Below are positions 21,909 through 33,405 of a stretch of 64,000 nucleotides of DNA, piece after piece (position 1 is the first letter of the stretch; each line of letters starts with the position of its first letter). The notes under the pieces were generated by a model. The model was not told the origin of the DNA. It saw only the letters and a program-made list of their open reading frames with translations, and ran no database searches. The position numbers and the translations under genes are program-made. This DNA is from Pelomyxa schiedti (Eukaryota; Evosea; Pelobiontida; Pelomyxidae), in NCBI GenBank assembly GCA_020536535.1, contig JAHLWZ010000602.1, positions 1 through 64,000 of the forward strand. Direction: 5' to 3'.

Positions 21909-23849
21909 CCCCAGTAGACGTGGACACCTGTGCCCCATTAGACTGCATATAGCAACGAGGCATCGCGTTATTGAAATCAGTTTTGAAGAAAGGTCATGAC
22001 CGGCGTGTAAAAGGGTCTTCAACTGTCACAAATACAAGATTCACACTTTTTTCGGATCTTGGCAGTTATGTGAAAACTTTAAGATAGAAGCCAGTACATT
22101 TTGGAAGGAAGAACACGGAGGAGCTATTCCTTTCTACCAGTTTTATTTAGAAAAAATGGCTTTTTTTTCCCATTGGGAATAACAGGTTTGGTGAAGGTGT
22201 GAAATTTGGAAATGCCTGTGAATGGCTGTGTGGCATGCTCCTACCTCTAATCATGCGAGCCTTCGAACGGTATAATAAACACAATTGTGGAATAATTAAG
22301 ATGTATACAACAAGTAAAACAGTGTTGAGGAGTCGCTACACACACAAGTGCCAATGTTAGGCTAGTGAAGTGGAATATCGCCCTCACAATCACACTGCAA
22401 AAATAGCCAAAATGAGCTTCTGTGGAAGTAATCCAACAATATCCTGCTTCTAATTTCACATTAATTCATATGGGGAAATTAGTTAGAGTCGTTTAACAAC
22501 CCAGTTGATAACACATTTGCACCACTGGCTAGGTACTGGGTGATGAAATTGACTAGTCTTAGCCATTGATTTGTGCTTGAATTGAATCCCGTTTCCCAAT
22601 ATATTCCCCGCACCACACTCCAGTCACGCCAACACTGAACTTGCCATGGCACCCCAACTCCACTTGCGCTTGCGCTCTTTTGCATGCACTCATGTGCACC
22701 AACCGAAGCCTGCTGCCCGGCCAAATAACTCTTTGTTTCCACGCTCTCAGCCATCTCTGCCTGGTATTGAGGTAATCGGCGCAACCGCGCCGCTTATTAA
22801 TCATATCCCGGTTATGACATTGTACAATGGGTCTCGCAACAGCGGGAATATGTGCTGCAGGTGTACACCTAACGTTTTGTTGATACTTGATTTAATTAAG
22901 GATGTGACGCCCCTGGTATGAGACGGAACTAACGGGTAGTCACAGGCACGCTTTGTGCCTATGTCGCGTTCGAAGAGAGTTACCAGGCTGTCCAAATGTT
23001 GGAAAGGTTCCGGTTTCTGTGTACAGAAGGAGAGGAATGGTTGCTTCCACCCCGTTATCAGCAATACACCAGGAATCCTTGAGCTGGAAGGCCAAGAACA
23101 CGGAGATGCAGGATCAAGAATGAGCCCTCCGCAACAGCCGGCCACATAGCGTCCATCCCACGAAGGAAAAAGGGTGGCACTTGCAAGGTTTCACAATACC
23201 AAAGGCGGCCATACATAATAGGCTATACACAAAGAGATCTAGATCCACAGCAGCAATCGCGCGTCGCAAAAATCAAACCGCCGGTGTCGCGACATTGAGC
23301 TACGAACGACTTGTTGGCAGTCAGCGACGTTCGCGTCGATCAGATCTCGGTATATTGTTGTTTATTTGGTGTGTCTACTGTATTGTACGGTCGTAGACGC
23401 TGTACCTTCGATTGTACAATGACACGGCGCTTTATTTTTGGATTTTTTGCTAACTGACAAACGAAAAAGCCCAGAGGAAAAAGGCGAAGAAAAAAAACAA
23501 CCAAAAAATCCAAGTATTCGTGAAAAACCACCAACACAAAACAACCAATAAGCGGTCGTCAATTATGTCAACGCCAAACAGCAATGCCCGGTCGCCTCGT
23601 TGTATGTGTAATTCGATAATTACAAACAAACACAAAATAAACCCAACAAGCACACAATAACATATACTTGCCAACATCATGATGCGTAGATCTACCAATC
23701 AGTGTAAATAATGGCGTGTGGTTGGGGGTGGGCTGCGTAATAAACGATGACTGACATCACCTGCACTTCTTTTTTTCCCTAACTGACAATGCATTGCAGT
23801 TATCGTAGGCCCGGGTTCTAAGGCAATCGAAATACCTGCACATGCTAAT
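21909..23849. other. Long intergenic region, 1.9 kb, nothing assigned
   Basis: The part at 22640-23400 is more GC-rich than its surroundings and has overlapping 60-115 codon frames on both strands with no recognisable motif or matching splice sites. Short inverted pairs such as AGGCACGCTTTGTGCCT near 22946 could form hairpins. A structural RNA is conceivable, but I cannot name one. No tRNA cloverleaf was found. Confidence 0.4.
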
Positions 23850-24333
23850 ATGGATAACCTTACTCTTTCAACCTCTGTAGGGGGTACCTTGTACGGAACA
23901 ACTCCTGGAGGTAACCTTCAACACTTGCTCAAAGAAAACCATTTTGCTTACTTGGCACAGGAACACGCTTGGTTTATGACCGCAACACAATGCTGATGTT
24001 GCGTGGCTCTCCCCACGCCAAGACACCGCCTGAGATGGCGTTTGTGTCTGGAATTACCAAACCAACTGCTTTGTCTAGCACCACTCAGCAGCACAGCCCA
24101 ACACACGGGCCCACAATCAGCATTGTTGTATGTAACTCTTAACCCTCTTTCACTGTTGTTTACAATCCCAAGGTGCACAAAAAAAAGCCTACCACCCCCA
24201 CTGTATCGCCAACTGTGACACATCAACGTTCCCCAGGTATGCCGTATTGTTATTCCCTACTATTTGTATTTATGTTGAAATAGAACTTAAGCCTGTTGAC
24301 ATTGGTAATGGAATGGTGTTTCCCATGGAGTAA
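23850..24333 (+). CDS. eIF4E-binding protein (4E-BP-like)
   Basis: Exons 23850-23910, 23961-24127, 24173-24236 and 24284-24333 total 342 nt and 113 aa, close to animal 4E-BPs (about 118 aa). The diagnostic block is TTPGGTRLVYDRNTMLML, followed by SPHAKTPP. The Y-x4-L-phi eIF4E-binding motif appears as YDRNTML, with Met for the usual Leu. The TPGG and TPP threonines match TOR-type phosphosites, so it likely represses cap-dependent translation under TOR control. A canonical C-terminal TOS motif is not clear (the end is VFPME). The start at 23850 is the first in-frame ATG; an upstream exon joined at an acceptor near 23798 cannot be excluded. Confidence 0.82.
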
Positions 24334-24767
24334 ATGAACCTCTGTACACAACCCAACTGCCATCAGTTATCACATGCTAGCAGTCTGCATGTAAAATACC
24401 ATCACGAAATATCTGACACCTTGTGAATGACCAAACAACAAACAAAAACCAAAAAAAGAGAAAAAATCAGAAAAAAAAGGAAAATAAAAATGTTGCATAG
24501 CACTCTGCGTTTTCTTTTGGTTTTTTTTACAAATTGCTGCACCCACTTAAGGGTGGCCATTCAAGAGGCTCCTGTGGAAATTTACTGCTGTTGTGTATTG
24601 AGATACAAATAACCATTGATTTGCCACAATGAAACTGCAGTTCGGGGAGGTAAGGTAAAATAAATGCGAGGAGGGGCAATACAGCAATAGTTCATTAGTT
24701 GTACGAATGAGTATGTTTCTATCTAAGGGTGTGAGTGGCAAATCTTTCATGACATCCGGCATTACAA
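24334..24767. other. Convergent 3' intergenic spacer
   Basis: A-rich stretch between the 4E-BP gene (plus) and the MRG gene (minus). No gene or repeat is supported. Confidence 0.5.
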
Positions 24768-25694
24768 CTATTTAATTGTTGGTTCCCAAAGTTCAAATAT
24801 ATGAAGGAAAGTACCAAGAAGCCTTGTGAGATGCTCAATGCCATAAACTGAAGATGGAAGAGGAGGTGCGGACTTTTCTGATTTTGTTGGCGGCTGGTCA
24901 CTGTTGGAAGCACTTGAACCCTGAATGGTGATATAGTAGTGATGGAACTGTCTCCGCTCCCACTTATAGAGCAAGAAAATCCCCAGCGCCACATCAAAGC
25001 ATTGCTCTATTGCTTCTACTGCTCTGAGTGTGTGTAGGGACTCTGCCTCGTCAGTGCAGGTTCCAAGAAATACTATAAGGAGATCATGAACAGTGGGAGT
25101 CCTGGGTAGTGGGACCAGCTGAATATTAGAGTTATTTTGGGGTCAGGCCAAGGATTGGGAAAACACACATGCTTTTCGACTTCAATCATCTCATATTCGT
25201 CATTTAAGCGCTTTTTGAGTTTCTGAGGTACAGAAAGCTGAGTGGTAGTGGTTTCACTGTGTGCAGGAACAGATGATGTTGTGGCTGTTGTGTGCGAGTT
25301 GGTGTCTGGATGTTCGTGCAAGAGGTTGCAAAACTGACAAAGGACACAGGGATGGCGTGATAATACGTGCTTCTCCCACATGTTGAATGTGTGGAAATGC
25401 CTTGGACACCCAAAGTGCCTGTAAATGAGGCTACTTAGGATTGAAGAAAAAAGAGGTTCAACTCAACTGACACCATCTCAGTGGCCTTTTCTGTTCGCAA
25501 GCAGAACACACCAGTACAGGGACCATCCCAGTAGGGCATGAAGCATCAAAATTCTCTGTCAGAAGAAGGGAAAAAACAGTGAGTGAAGATAGACACTTCA
25601 GAATACTGTAAGTGACACAAATGATCACACAACACAGGGAAAAATTAAGACAAGCCAAAAAGTGCACACCTAGAAATTCTCGATCCACGGCCAT
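24768..25694 (-). CDS. MRG-domain protein with Cys/His zinc-finger-like N-terminus
   Basis: Exons 25694-25670, 25555-25474, 25418-25169 and 25118-24768 total 708 nt and 235 aa. The C-terminal two thirds is an MRG domain: VPQKLKKRLNDEYEMIE, LPRTPTVHDLL, FDVALGIFLLYKWERRQ and SSVYGIEHLTRLLGT follow MORF4L1/Eaf3. Such proteins bind histone acetyltransferase or deacetylase complexes through this fold. Instead of the usual chromo barrel, the N-terminus has Cys/His pairs (VCSACEQ, FGCPRHFHTF, HPCVLCQFCNLLHEH), which looks like two zinc-binding units. A Thr/Ser linker separates the parts. Nuclear chromatin function is inferred. Confidence 0.82.
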
Positions 25695-26269
25695 AATGAC
25701 TATGACTTGAAAAAGTGAAAAAGACTAGTGGGACTATCTTTTCCCCTCTTTACTTGATTCCAATCAAAATACAATGGTCGTATGTGGTACTACAAATGCA
25801 AAGTTAATCGTCGACTTTGAGGGAGAGGATGTGCTAAGTCATATTGCAAACAAAATTTGATGGGGTTTAAATTGCCAATAGACAAGCCTTACATGGCTCC
25901 AAGCACCTAAAAAAAATAAAATGAGACTCTGAGTGTTTCTGGGCTGAGGACGGAAAAAAAAAAATTTCTTTCCTTTTTGTTTCTATCTTTCTTTTTTGGC
26001 TTGATTAATAAGGTACATCAACAAAGGGACAAAGTGCTTGGCTCGTTTGTTGTTGGTGAATAGAGTAAAACAATGTCAACCAAAGGGGGTACAAAGAAAG
26101 CCAACAAAAATCCGAATCCGACGCCGAAGGTTTTTTTTCCCCCAGTGCTTTTCCTTCTTTGTTGTGAGGATTTTGTTCTATGCGTTGTAGAAATACCACT
26201 TATATGTAAAAACCAAAGGAGGATGTGACTGCAGCAAGTAGTAAGGAAAGCGGGTCATTTCAGGACAAA
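25695..26269. other. Shared upstream region of MRG and TRIP4-GH84 genes
   Basis: About 575 bp between divergent genes, AT-rich with A and T runs. It should hold both promoters. An open frame continues upstream of the chosen TRIP4-GH84 start (26270) to about 26212, where a stop lies, so an extra 5' exon is possible. No other gene is seen. Confidence 0.5.
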
Positions 26270-29200
26270 ATGAACTTGAAGGCAAATAAGAGTGAAAAGA
26301 GGGTGTGTAAGTTGGGCAAATTCTTGGTTCCTGGCCGCATGTACTGTGATTGCCAAGGTTATTGCTTGGTTGCAGTTAAAACTTGACAAATTGAATTACA
26401 CTACAGCTGCCAAACATGGGCTCCTCACTAATTGTCTGAATTGTGGCAAAATCATATGTGAACAAGTTTGTGCATTCCCTTTTCCAACTTGAACAAAGGG
26501 GATAGCATATCGAACCTCTCTTATACAACATCAGGAAGGTTACGGCCCATGCCCTTTTTGTGGGTCGATGGTTTCACCCCCTCCTTCAATGAAAAAGATG
26601 GCCAGTGGTGGGGGTTCAAGCTCCGCTGCGAGTGCTTCTGCTTCCGCTGCGGCTGCCGCATCCATTCCACAGATGACAAAAGCTATTGAGCACAAGGATA
26701 TGATGCTCAACTTCGATAAAACATGTGCCCAAAGAACAGTTGTTCTCGGTTCTCTGTTTCTTTTTTGTATGATAAAGTGATTGGAGCCTATAGATGATCA
26801 AGCTGATTACTATAGCACTTCGGAGTGGCTGTCTCCAGAAGAAAAAGCACAGAGACAAAAGGAACTAAAACGTAGAGAGCAAAAGAGACAGTATAGCTTT
26901 TTCCCCTTCTTACAGCCACTTATTTTTCACCTCAGGCGTGAGGAACAAGAAAGAAAGAAAATGCACATAAGCTTTGATTTTGCAGGGCGAAGAGTGTTCT
27001 TCACTGAGGGTGAATTAACCAGTTTCTTTAGTGTTTTTAAAAGTAGATAGATGCCAGCCAACCTAACCTGCAACCTCAATCTGCCATGCTAAAACCGTTG
27101 AAAAGCAATCCTTTTGAAGGTAAAATAACAAGCAAGAAAAATAATCAACCAAAACACAACTGTAGGTCCCAAACCAGTTTTTGAATCGCACGGCCCACCT
27201 CCAATTATGTTTACTCCTAAAAGGTACTATCCTGCAAGTGCTAATTTTCTACCATTTACCTTGATGTAGTGCTCCACATGAACATAGTACCTCCAGGAGA
27301 GTCCAGCATGACTATTTTAGTGTTGACCCAAATGCAGCCTTCGTACCTGTTGATGAGGATGATTTTACTGGTCACCCCATTTTCCAAGTATCTGAGTTCT
27401 CACTTGCTCTTTAGAACAGGCTGCGCAAGCAAGTAATACAGCTCCCTGTCACGCTCTTCCGATATGTGGTTCCTCTGAGGGAGTCTTTTTCAAAAGGTTT
27501 GGCTCTTTTCCTCATTTTTCTTACTAAGAAACACAATTAGATATCACGACACACGAGAAAGAACGTCACTGCTATCATTAATGCATGAAAGCAATATGAA
27601 TCATTACTTATTTGTTCCAGAAAGGCAATGAATCCTCTAACTTTTCTGGAACTTACTCGAGCTCAGCAACTGGAGATCTCTGTGTGCTTCTGTTGTACTC
27701 ACAGATATTGTAACACTGTGCCAACAACAAAAAATTGAATTGAACGTTGGGATAGCGCCTGATGATATCAATTTGAACTCCGAGGCTGATATAAACACAC
27801 TAACTTCGAAGTTCTTTGAGGCATGTTCTGCGCCACGAGCGCACCTTTACTTCTAAATAATGATTTTCCTCAAAAACAGATTCTTTCTTGTGGCGTAACA
27901 CACTTCTCCTTGTTTTTATGTCAGCAACCAAATCAAAAGGCTCTTGGAAACCGCCTGGCCAAAGCCCAGGTATTAATATCCTAAACAAGCTATTCCACCA
28001 CCTTACTGGCTATAAATTAGGCTCATGTGGCCAACAGTGTTATTGCTCGCCTCACTGAGGGGTTATCAAAAGTAGCTGCCGCCGCTCTTAGATTTTACTT
28101 CTGCACGTTTACGTCCCAAGTAGATTTTTCTACTATCATAGAGACAGAGGAGGAACCGAGCTGTTCTGCTCCTTCCCCATCTGTTCAAAATTTTTGGAAA
28201 GAGCTCGATCTTAGCCTTGATAAAAGGTGGTCTCCCGTTTTTCTTTGTTCTCTGACCTTTTTTCTACAGGTTTCTGATAATGATACAAACTTTACCAGTT
28301 TGCTGCAGTGCCAGTGTACCAGCACTGCTTCCACCACAGCTGTCCAAGCAATGGGCCCTGGGAGCCTCATCTGCTTTCCCTTCTCACAAATTATTGTTGC
28401 TGGACCACTATCCAGCAACTGATCATATTAAGGCGTCAGTTCCATTCCCATTGCCGTACTCTGTTAGTATTTTCCTATTTGCGTTTCTTTAACATTTTCG
28501 TAGGGTCGAGATGCGGGACTGTGGGAACATTTTGAGGGCTGTTTGGTTGCCTGTTCTCAGTGGCCTTATGTTGACACTTTAACCCTCAGGACTGCTTTTG
28601 AGTGCCTAGCGAATCCCTTAACTTATTCTCCGTTGGCCAGGTTAGACCACACTTTGCTCCAATAGTTAACCCACAACGAAAGTTTGAAACAGTCCTTACT
28701 GCGCCTCTTCTTTGATGTGCAGCTTGTTGAAGATATTCTCGCGTTAGTAGAGGTGGGTGCTTGGAGTGGAAGGCGGGCAAAAAAATAACAAACCAAAGGT
28801 TGCTCCCTGCTCCTCGAATGCTGAGAATGATGTTGCTATCAAAAAACAGCTATCGCTATCTATAAGAAAGGACGAACTTCCTGGTACCCCGATCAAATTA
28901 CAACTTTCACGCCGATTTTTATGCAACTGCAGAACTCAATAAACGAATTGTACGTGTGAGCAGGAGCTTAAATGGGAAAATTGCGTCTGAGCTCCAACCA
29001 TTTTTCTATCTCATTTCAAACTTTTTGCAAGAGCTCTCTGGAAACACACCATCCAAACCTCCAACTGTGTCTCCGCCACACAGTGGCCAATTGACCCCAT
29101 CACAAAAACCTCAGGCACAGCCGCAACCTACACCACAATCACAATCCCAACCACAACCACAATCCCAACCACAACCACAACCTCAGCATCAACCGACACC

Positions 29201-29630
29201 ATCCCAACCTCAACGACAGCTACAACCACAGTCGACAGCACAACCGGCCCCAACACCACAGCCGCAACAAAGTACGCAGCCGCAAATAACACTGGAACCT
29301 ACGCAACAAACTGCACCCCAAGTCCCCTCAAGTGCACAAACCACAATATCCCCATCTGCTCAACCCCCACAACCACAACCACAGCAACCCACCGTGACTC
29401 CACAAGTACAATCAAAACCCAAGGTTACAATCACCACCAAACCTCATGCACCTTCCCCACCCTCTTCACAGCCACCACCTCCACAACAACAACAACAACA
29501 GCAGCAACCAACACACACCCCCTCACCACCTTCACAGACCAACAACCCTCAACAAATGACAGTAACCAAAACAATCAACACAAGCACTTCAGGCAAGTCC
29601 GTCTCCATCGTAGTAACTAAAAAGTCTTGA
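26270..29630 (+). CDS. ASC-1/TRIP4-type zinc finger joined to a GH84 (O-GlcNAcase-like) pseudoenzyme
   Basis: Eighteen exons (26270-26357, 26407-26465, 26535-26748, 26794-26890, 26936-27009, 27051-27119, 27166-27223, 27270-27370, 27415-27496, 27541-27624, 27667-27820, 27880-27969, 28021-28226, 28270-28462, 28504-28640, 28683-28752, 28799-28883, 28933-29630) chain in phase to 2559 nt, 852 aa. The N-terminus is a zf-C2HC5 domain (YCDCQ, NCLNCGKIICEQ, GPCPFCG), then FDKTCAQRTVVLDDQ and ISFDFAGRR as in TRIP4. The middle follows GH84 (ICGSSEG, NMNHYLF, VGIAPDDIN, THFSLFL, PYSGRD), but the catalytic Asp pair after SLFL is replaced by CQQ. A Q/P-rich tail of about 190 residues ends it. The weakest join is the GTCACC donor at 27371. 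If it is unused, TRIP4 ends at TAG 27414 and the GH84 part is a separate 5'-incomplete gene. Confidence 0.68.
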
Positions 29631-29707
29631 TGTGATTGAGAACGTTGTTTTTTTTTTTGCCCACTTTGGGAGACAAGAGAGGCATTAGTGTGTTGTGTTT
29701 AATGACC

Positions 29708-31232
29708 TCACTCCCTTGGGAAGGGGTTGATGGGGAACATGTGGTATCCTGCGGATTCAGCTAGGTTCTTGCATGTCACCCAGAACTTGTCGTGGAGTTG
29801 TTGACTGAGGATGTGGCCACTGAAGTTGTGTAGGAACCCATTGGAGAGCAACTTGAGAAGCTCCTCAAGTGTGAGTTTGCAGTCCTCGATGAAGCTTTCC
29901 AATACATCGATCCTTGTAAGGGGAGATGACTGGTTCCTGTTTTGGAGAAATTAGTACGGAGTGAATAAGACTCGCAGACCAACCTGAAGGAACAAATTGT
30001 TATGGGTAACTCATTGTCAATAAACAATCTGACGGGACTTCCGGCAAATGTAGCATTTTTAGTGTGCTCCCTCAGTTTATGCGTCATACTTAGTTCAACG
30101 GCAATTCCTTGGGAAGCTGGAATACCAAATTAGAAAAATGGTAGAGAGCTTCCATTGTTTCATTACCCAAGAAATTCATCAATCGTGGGAAGGTGTGAAC
30201 ATGGAAGGCTCCACTTATACGGGAGGCACCCCCCTCTCGTATTGCCTGAAGAATTGTTCCTACACTACATGGATCAGTTGGTGGCAAGTAGAAGAAGTGG
30301 AGTACCCTTGCAAGCCAGCCACCATGGACACGTTCATATTCTCTGTCTTCAGGTATTCGAAAGTGCTCATGAAATATTTGAAGGATGATTCAGGAATTGC
30401 CTCTTAGTGAGAAATCAGAGAAAGACAATAAAGAGGCAGGCGGACCATCTCCATAGCACCCAAATCCAACAACGAGTGAGTCTTTGTACTTCCGTTGTCG
30501 AACGGCAAGTTCTGCCATGGCTTTGAAAACGATGGGGTCATCGTTGACAGTGTTGACGTGTATAACAATCCCAAGCTGCAGCGGAAATGAATGAAAAAGG
30601 AGGATAAACACAACACTAACATGGATAGGGTGCAGTGCCATCAAATATCTGCATCTTGTATTCACTATCGTCATTACTTGGTCTGGTGTCAAACCCTGCT
30701 CTGTGTGGCACATAGGGTGAATTACAAGTTCCATGTCTACGATTGGGTAAGTTATAATTAATTGCTTTAAATGATCGCAGTCATACATATGACTCCTTCA
30801 TTAACAGCTTGTATTACTATATCGTCGAGAGCTCGCTCGATTTGGTCCGCTTTTTGAAGAACACTCTTAAGTCACCGAGTTAGAACAAAGGATAAAAATG
30901 CCACACGTATCACCCGTGTTATAGCCTTGGCAATCGCAGTGCTGTTATGCAAAGCATTCGAGGCATCTGATGCCTCTGCGGTGGTTAGGATCGTTGCAAT
31001 TTCCTGTGGGGATTTTAATTGATATCGCCTTCAAATTAGTCTACCTCCTTGGTGGTAATGGTCCTCCCAGTGATAGATGCTAGATTGATACTGGCAGTTT
31101 GAAGCTCCTTCCATAGCAGGTCAACGGAAACAGAGCCATCTGTTGATTATTAGCGGTACAGTGGTGTTAGAACATACCCAGTCGACAATGGAGATCTGTC
31201 TTGGGAAGAAGACGAAGAAATTCACGGCTCAT
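29708..31232 (-). CDS. Adenosine deaminase-like pseudoenzyme or pseudogene
   Basis: It starts at MSREFLRLLPKTDLHCRL and continues through short exons (DGSVSVDLLWKEL; EIATILTTAEASDA; SVLQKADQIERALDD; MELVIHP) to a C-terminus ending NPFPRE. Fold and exon order follow adenosine deaminase, yet the zinc and catalytic motifs are lost: HxH is HCR, the HAGE segment reads VAGL or HGGW depending on the splice frame, and the GHG histidine is replaced by SGAF. One exon junction near 30250 could not be set in phase, so a pseudogene is possible. It lies 77 bp downstream of the intact-looking deaminase gene on the same strand, which suggests tandem duplication followed by decay. Confidence 0.68.
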
Positions 31233-31308
31233 ACGTCTCTGTGGTAAGCGCCACGAGATTGGGGGACTGTGGAAAGTTGGTTGTCATGTTGTGTATGAAC
31301 AGAGGAAC

Positions 31309-32974
31309 TCACTCCATTGGTAAACCGGTAGTTCCAAAGAAAACACCTATGCTCTTGTAATAAGCCTCCCGAGCTAGAATGCCAGACAAGTCATATCCTT
31401 CCTAAAAAGTGTAAAAAAAATAAGTAACACTACCAAGAACCAACTTGGGATAGAATTCTCAGTGTGTCATGGAAACAATCAGTACGTAACCGTCGTTTCT
31501 CGGTACTGGTCAGGAAAGCAGAGCGGAAGCCGTAGTCAAGCAGTCTAACAATCTCTTCCACGTTGAAGTTGAATTTTTCGTGGAGAAGCATGTACTCCCC
31601 TAGTTTGCATGAGCTGTAGTGCAATACGAAATTTTGGGTACGAACCAGTTAACGTAACAGCACTTACGGTAGTGTTATCTGGAAGTCAAGTTGAGTAAAG
31701 TGTAACAACGACAAAAGTACCAGTGCAAGGCACTGTAAGGGCCCCTGCATCAAAGAACTTGCGGATGGGATGCTCTTCAATACGGGCTATGGCTTTGGTG
31801 TGTACATTGCTTGTAGGGCAACACTAAAGAAACCTTAATTCATTGCATTTCAGATAAACACACCTCAATGGCAATAGAGTGGTCAATAACGTATTCCATA
31901 AGAGCTGGATTTTCCAACAACCTAACACCATGTCCAATGCGATTTGCTCCACAGTACCTTATTGAATCACAAATTGATTCCCAACCAGCAGCTTCTCCGC
32001 TGTGAATTGTACAATGGATACACTTGTTTCGAATGATTTCGAAAGCAGACTTCACTTCTGTTAGTGAGTACCAAAATGCATACTGGTACCTTATGGATCT
32101 TGGAAGAGAATCCAAGTTCGGGGCCAGCAAGATCAAATGCAACTACTCCTTTGTGTCGGTACCTCCTAGTCTAGATAAGAACCTTCTTACAAAAACAATA
32201 ACTAACCAGGCAATCTCGGCGATTTTGAAGCTTTCTGTTGCAGGAAGCTGTCTCATGGCGCATACAATAATTTGCACTCTCAGTGGGAAGCGGTACTGCA
32301 AAGAAATTAACAAAAGTAAGGAATCAAAACAACCATCGCCATAGCCTGTCCTTCGCAAACGGCCTCCATGACACCGCCTTGACTCATGCCTTCCACTGTG
32401 TGTAGAATAGGGGAAAATCGGACTTCAAGATAGCGAACTCCATCGTTCCACGCATCCTCACATACCTGTTGGACTCTAAGTTAATACGGATCGCAGCGAG
32501 ATATAATGTGATCATCGTGTACCTCGTACATTGCTCTTGTGATAGCATCTTGTTATGGGTTTAGTTAGGGGACAAGACGAGTAGAATGAGATACGGAGTT
32601 CGTACAAGGTTTTTGTAAGACTTTGAGCGTGATATCAAACCCACGAAGATATTGCACTAAGGATGTGCAAGTCTCGTCAACTGAAACTAATTTCTTCAAT
32701 TCGGCTTCATCCATCGTAGGCAGTTCCACTCCCTACACACAGATGAATGAGAAAAAAAAGGAAGCAATAATGTCAACCTGTTCTTTGGCCAATTCAATGA
32801 TCGTAGAAGGACGAATACTGCCATCTTTTTTCAAAGTGAGATTAACTTAATTTAATCAAGTATTGTCAAACCAAGGTGTCGGTGCAGTTCGGCCTTCGGT
32901 AACCGCCTCAAGATCTCATGAGTAAGCTTTGTTTTGGTCGCAGTTGTCGTAGTTACGGTGGTTGTCGATGCCAT
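31309..32974 (-). CDS. Adenosine deaminase family enzyme
   Basis: The start MASTTTVTTT leads into RRLPKAELHRHLDGSIRPS, which carries the HxH zinc motif. Later come the catalytic IHSGEAAG (HAGE-type) and NRIGHGVRLLE with its histidine. The last metal-site motif reads PCTDNTT, so the first Asp of the usual TDDP is kept but the second is Asn. The end is FFGTTGLPME. At least eight exons with introns of about 45-60 nt are needed; an intron splits HRHL/DGS. The expected role is deamination of adenosine or a related purine nucleoside or nucleotide in purine salvage. The Asn substitution leaves exact activity open. Confidence 0.85.
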
Positions 32975-33405
32975 TTCACGCTCTCACTCTTGGTCGCTTA
33001 ATTAATTTCGGGTCAATTTCGCTGCAAACTAAGTAACTTCGAAAAGATTAATCAGACTCTTCCTCCAGATGTTCTGATTTGGACAAGAACTCCTCCAATC
33101 AGATACTTCTCGGCCCCACAATGAACTGTGAAACAAGAATCAAGCATGCCGTCCAGTCTCCAGTTCTGTGTTTTTGGATCAGGTTGGTGTTCAGATCTTT
33201 CGCAGTTGCGGAGTTTTCTCCGTCATTTTTTTTCGTTCTAACGTTCTAATTGGCTCCCGTTTGCAAAGGTAATAAGCAGTTGCGCAATAAGCCGACATAA
33301 AACAAAAAAAGTTTTTTTTTCTCCGTAAGTCCCGCCGCAGCACCACCTTTAGGCGACCCACTTCCCCCTCACACCGTCCTCCCATAAGAGAGACATAGAA
33401 AGACA
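32975..33405. other. Divergent promoter region of deaminase and eL21 genes
   Basis: 430 bp between the deaminase start (minus) and the eL21 start (plus). Pyrimidine-rich tracts precede the ribosomal protein gene. No gene or repeat is seen. Confidence 0.5.

Noticed and set aside
22640-23400. Possible transposon or structural RNA in the GC-richer intergenic block
   Set aside because: No transposase motif, terminal repeats or known RNA fold could be recognised by reading; only small hairpins.
27388-27414. A 27-nt intron joining TRIP4 to the GH84 part
   Set aside because: Too short for the introns here and it puts the next exon in the wrong frame for ICGSSEG; the 44-nt intron from 27371 fits length and phase.
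32940-33405. tRNA or snRNA genes between the deaminase and eL21 genes
   Set aside because: No cloverleaf, A/B box pair or Sm-site arrangement could be found.
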